Source: Diploscapter coronatus
Lineage: Eukaryota; Nematoda; Chromadorea; Rhabditida; Rhabditidae
Length of the DNA stretch: 64,000 nucleotides
Direction of reading: 5' to 3'
Assembly (NCBI GenBank): GCA_964036155.1
Contig: OZ038423.1
Span: 33,309,249 to 33,373,248, forward strand
The first letter of the stretch is position 1; the number at the start of each line of letters is the position of its first letter. Of this stretch, positions 60,244-64,000 are shown piece by piece. A model generated the notes under the pieces. It saw only the letters and a program-made list of their open reading frames with translations, did no database searches and was not told the DNA's origin. A program made the translations under genes and the position numbers.

Positions 60244-61535
60244 ATGTTAGCCAATTTACCAGTCGAAATGATATTGTTGATCTGCGAATATCCCGAATTC
60301 AAAGATCTGAGACAATTGGCCTGGACTAACAATCGAATGATGCGAATAATCAAGAGATATCTGCCGATAGCGCTCGATAGGAGAATTTTATTCTATCGTA
60401 GGAAAATACTTCTTTTATGAGCGAAAATTAATTTTAGTATTTAGTATCTTATAAAAACGGCAATATTTGGGAAGGAAGAATTTGTCTGTTTGACTCACAT
60501 ACTAATTCTGTTGAGCAAATTACAAAATTTACTAATAATTATGAGCCATATGAAGTAGCAACTACAAAAGACAAGGTAGATTATTTTATTTGTCATTACC
60601 AATTTTATAATTTTAGATTTTTGGAATTAACGACAGAAATAAATCATTTGAAATATATGACTTGAATACTCGACAAATTTCAAGAGGTCTGCTCAACAAA
60701 TCCATGAATGATCAATTCAAAGAATTTTACAGGTCCAGATCCTCCTGAATGGCGTAAATTTGCATCTATCGCTTATTTCAAGGAGAAATTGTATTATTTG
60801 GGTGGATGGGATCCTAAAACATATCTACGCACGAATCGAGTTGACGTAAAAAGATCGAATGAAAGTTCATGAAATAATTTATTCAGGTTTTAATAGATGG
60901 AAAATGGCAAACAGGACCTGCTCTTCCTCTTTCAATTAGATGGGCTCAAACAATAACATGCGATGGAACTTTATACGGTCACATTATAGCATATTCATTA
61001 TTGTAATTATGGATATTCAGCTATTGATGGATGGAATAGTAAAATGATATATCGATTATCAGACGATGAACGGGAATGGATTGAAATCGAAGAGCTTCCA
61101 GAACGAAGAGTTTTATTCGGAGTCGCATCGCTAAATGGAAGAATTTACATAACTGGAGGACTGAGGTCGTTAATTTTATGATAAATAATGTATCATTATA
61201 TATTTAGTTATCTTAATGATCCTAATGCATTAAAATCCTGTCTGTGTTTCGACCCCTTAGCTCCAGTTGGCAGTCAAATTTCTCGAATCGCTGATATGAA
61301 CTATGGAAGATACCATCATTCTCTTGTTATCGAAAATGGAAAATTATATGCAATCGGAGGGTGAGCTGAGATGTTACATATCTTTATACGAAATATTTGT
61401 TAACTCAGGTTTCAAAATATTGAGAAAAAAGTTAATAATTCGATCGAGGAATACGATCCACAAACGAATAAATGGCGAGAGTTCGGAAAAATTTATTTGC
61501 ATACAATGCTATTTTATCGTAAGAAATTATGCTGA
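60244..61535 (+). CDS. F-box/Kelch-repeat protein, 327 aa
   Basis: Probable substrate receptor of an SCF ubiquitin ligase. Exons: 60244-60397, 60445-60575, 60617-60686, 60733-60845, 60887-60977, 61021-61165, 61208-61360 and 61409-61535 (TGA). F-box at the N-terminus: LANLPVEMILLICEYP, DLRQLAWTNNRMMRIIKR. Then Kelch repeats, recognised by the Gly-Gly turns and following Trp/Tyr: LYYLGGWDPKT with WQTGPALPL, RIYITGG with YLNDPN and CFDP, and LYAIGG with YDPQTNKWREFG. I count at least three full repeats and two degenerate ones, fewer than the usual six for a closed propeller. The next 1.1 kb is a decayed copy. Confidence 0.75.
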
Positions 61536-62652
61536 AAACTAAGTAAGAGACTTTGAAATGATTCGTAATGATTTAGTTTGTTATTTAAATAATAATGGTA
61601 AAGAAGAAGGAAGAATAGGCCTATTCAATTCATTTACCTGCTCAGTAGAATGGATTGCAAAATTCCACAATTGGTATTGGCCATAGGAAGTAGCAACTAC
61701 ACAAAATAAAGTTAATTCTTACGTTTGTTATTTTTAATAATTTCTTAAGCCTCAGGTTTTTGGAATTGACAGCAGAAATAAATCACTTGAAATATATGAC
61801 TTGGATACTCGAATAGTTTCAAAAGGTCTTATCAACAAATCCATGAATGATCGATTCAAAGAATTTTACAGGTCCAGATTCTTCTGAATGGCGTAAATTT
61901 GCATCTGTCGCCTATTTCAAAGGCAAATTATATTATTTGGGTGGAAAGGATCCTAAAACATGGAAGGATACAAATCGAGTTGATGTAAGAAGATTGAATG
62001 AAAGTCCATGATATAGTTTATTTAGATTTTGATGAGTGGAAAATGGCAAACAGGACCTGCTTTTCCTCTTCTAATTAATTCTGCTCAAACAATAACATGC
62101 GATGGAATGTTATACGGTCACACTATAGCATATTCATTATTGTAATTATGGATATTTAGTTATTGATGGTTTTGGAAGTAGAAAGATATATCGATTATCA
62201 GACGGTGAACCGGAATGGATTGAAATCGAAGAGATTCCAGAAGAACGAGTTTTTTTCGGAGTTGCATCACTGAATGGAAAAATTTACATAACTGGAGGAT
62301 GGAAGTTGTTAATTTTGTATAATAAATAATGTATCATTATATATTTAGTTATCTTAATGATCCTAATGCATTAAAATCCTGTCTGTGTTTCGACCCCTTA
62401 GCTCCAGTTGGCAGTCAAATTTCTCGAATCGCTGATATGAACTATGGAAGATACCATCATTCTCTTGTTATCGAAAATGGAAAATTGTATGCAATCGGAG
62501 GGTGAGCTGAGATGTTGCATATCTTTATACAAAATATTTGTTAATTTAGATTTCAAAAAAATATATATTCCCGTCAATTTTTCTGTAATTCAATCGAGGA
62601 ATACAATCCACAAACGAATGAATGGCGTAAAGTCGGGAAATTTAATATCTGA
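60445..62652 (+). repeat. Tandem duplication of the Kelch part of the gene
   Basis: 60445-61535 is repeated as 61577-62652. Identity varies: most exons show scattered changes, but 61195-61406 and 62335-62546 are nearly identical, including the intervening intron bases, which suggests gene conversion there. Confidence 0.85.
61577..62652 (+). pseudogene. Truncated, decayed copy of the F-box/Kelch gene
   Basis: Copy of the second to last exons of the preceding gene; the F-box exon is missing. In its first exon the codon that is TAT (Tyr, in EPYEV) in the parent is TAG at 61684-61686. Downstream exons stay open with matching splice sites (GPDSSEWRKFA, LYYLGGKDPKT, WQTGPAFP, YITGGWK, YNPQTNEWRKVG, stop at 62650). 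It could also be a functional shorter gene using a later start, but I find none with good context; I call it a pseudogene. Confidence 0.68.
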
Positions 62653-63132
62653 AATCTCCAAGTTCAATACATTTAAGTGTTCGTAATTTTTAATGTGATT
62701 TTAATAAAAATATCTTTATTCAATTTCGTATGCAATTTTTGGAATATCTTGAATAAACGACAGAACGTTGGAACGTTGCCATTTTCTAAATTCAGATCCG
62801 TAATAAGTGTTACGAAATACCCCTTGATAAAAAAAATCAGCCAAATTGGAGACGGACACATGAAATACTTTCCAAGTAAATCTTAGAAAGGATCTGAAAT
62901 ATGAATGGAAAGCTTCATAACTTACCACGCTGTGATTCCAGGATTATCTATTATGGATTATCTTTAACTCCTGAAGATCTATGCAAAAAAAACTTGAAGA
63001 CAACAATTTTGATTTTTACGAAAGCTACCATCATGATAATATTTGAATTTCACCGTCCAAATTATTCATAACGAGGAAGGACAGATTAAAATGATCTCAT
63101 TTCCGGTTTTGACTTCTTGCGATACTCCAGAC
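62653..63132. other. Spacer after the decayed Kelch copy
   Basis: No supported gene. A 70-codon minus-strand frame (62928-62716, starts MVSYEAFHSYF) has no recognisable domain or splice partners. Confidence 0.45.
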
Positions 63133-64000
63133 ATGAGCGGATGGACGGAAGAGCGAATCAGGGCGAAGTTTGCGGACGGAAGGAGGAGAATGGCCGAGGG
63201 ACTGAGGAGACTCGAGCAGGTGGATTGATTGGCAGCTCGTAAATGACGAGGAGATGATGAGACCTATCTCTTCCCACACTATTTCTCCCTACTTCCATTC
63301 CCTCCTATATCCCCTTAACTATAGGTTCGCGTCATCCCGTCATTTACGAACTACCGATTGATTAGAAGATGAGGAAGAGAATGAGGGTGAGATTTAGGTT
63401 CCCGCCGAACAGAGGGGACAAGTGGCTCAAGCTCTCGAGCAGGGAATCGCTGCTCTCACATCTTCTGAAGAACAGGCTGTTGCCGTAAGTCATACAAAAG
63501 AAGAGTTTCGAAAGGAGCGCATAGTTAGAGATGGTGGGAATGAGTCGAAATGGGGTTTGGATGAAAATGCTGTCATTTTGAAGCTATCAGCATGAGTGAT
63601 GTAGTTTTGCTTAATTCATGCTTTCAAGACCAATGAAGATCAACTTCACTTCCATCACACTCATGGATCTCAATTCTGCTTCAATCATTGTTGTCAAAAA
63701 GTGTAATAAAAGTTGAGACAGTTCGCGATTTGCAGGCAGTGCGCAATGCGAATAACCAGGCTCAAGCAGCTGCCCGTCAACAGCCCCGTGCTGCCGCTCC
63801 CCGGCCTCAGCCTGCCAGACACCGTCCTCAGCAGCCCGCACGGCCTGCACAGCGACCTCTTCGTCAACGCCGTCCTGCTGCAGCTGCACCTCTCGTTCCC
63901 GATTCCCTTCCTCGCTACTCCTCTCTCGAACCCACCCCTGCCAGATCTGCCGCTCACAGACCTGCTCCTGTCCAGCAGCCTCGCCACTCCACTCGCCCCT
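63133..64000 (+). CDS. Pro/Arg/Ala/Gln-rich protein, 3' end outside the window
   Basis: Exons 63133-63219, 63413-63484 and 63736 onward (open to the window end), all phase 0. The start ATG lies 2 bases after a CTCCAG acceptor, suggesting a trans-spliced leader. The N-terminus is a short charged helix (MSGWTEERIRAKFADGRRRM, then AEGLRRLEQ) followed by an Ala/Gln helix (QVAQALEQGIAALTSSEEQ). The third exon is low-complexity, built of Pro, Arg, Ala and Gln (RQQPRAAAPRPQPARHRP; RPAQRPLRQRRPAAAAP), and is notably GC-richer than its surroundings. I recognise no family. A disordered, basic, perhaps RNA- or cytoskeleton-binding protein is only a guess. The minus strand also reads openly here because of the composition; splice sites favour the plus strand. 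Confidence 0.6.
63231..63355. repeat. MITE-like inverted repeat in the first intron of the Pro/Arg-rich gene
   Basis: CAGCTCGTAAATGACG on the left mirrors CGTCATTTACGAACTA on the right, with ATTGAT / ATCAAT-type flanks. It shares its core with the copy at 38094-38208. Confidence 0.7.

Noticed and set aside
62716..62928. 70-codon minus-strand frame after the Kelch copy
   Set aside because: No domain, no upstream exon and no poly(A) context; AT-rich chance frame is likelier.

Overview
The window is nuclear DNA of a rhabditid nematode, most likely Caenorhabditis or a close relative. The evidence is AT-rich spacers, very short introns (many 41-50 nt), TTTCAG-type acceptors, acceptors placed just upstream of start codons as expected for spliced-leader trans-splicing, and worm-type families (F-box proteins, TWK potassium channels, Cys-loop channels, a SOL-2/NETO-like protein). 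I built gene models by hand by joining open exons through splice sites and checking phase. Lengths such as 1409 aa for the flippase therefore come from phase-consistent models, not from transcripts.

Layout, left to right: a 5'-truncated protein tyrosine phosphatase (+, 87-4603) with a 2-kb foldback element in one intron; a weakly supported run of small exons (+, 5106-5731); almost 10 kb without a convincing gene; a class V (ATP10-like) P4-ATPase lipid flippase (+, 15325-21393); a small F-box protein (+, 22566-23297) converging tail to tail on a two-pore K+ channel (-, 23387-27532); an F-box/FBA-like protein (-, 28562-30699); a small secreted protein (-, 31100-32428); a charged protein hidden under a long antisense open frame (-, 33037-34676); a Cys-loop channel with a very acidic N-terminus (+, 35089-37793); a TMEM220-like membrane protein (-, 39637-40489); an unrecognised 262-aa protein (-, 41862-42983); a STE7/MKK-like kinase (+, 44502-48544) with a candidate nested gene in an intron; a SOL-2/NETO-like CUB-LDLa membrane protein (+, 50689-53317); Nse4 (-, 54041-56917) just downstream of Tim23 (-, 57386-59022), a possible operon; an F-box/Kelch gene followed by a decayed tandem copy (+, 60244-62652); and the start of a Pro/Arg/Ala-rich protein (+, 63133 to the window end).

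Two genome-level patterns stand out. Six of about 130 placed introns use GC-AG boundaries. Foldback/MITE-like inverted repeats sit in many introns and spacers, including two perfect hairpins that make up most of one kinase intron. The genes do not form one pathway: there are membrane/neuromuscular-type genes (two channels, NETO-like protein, flippase), housekeeping genes (Tim23, Nse4) and fast-evolving F-box-type genes.
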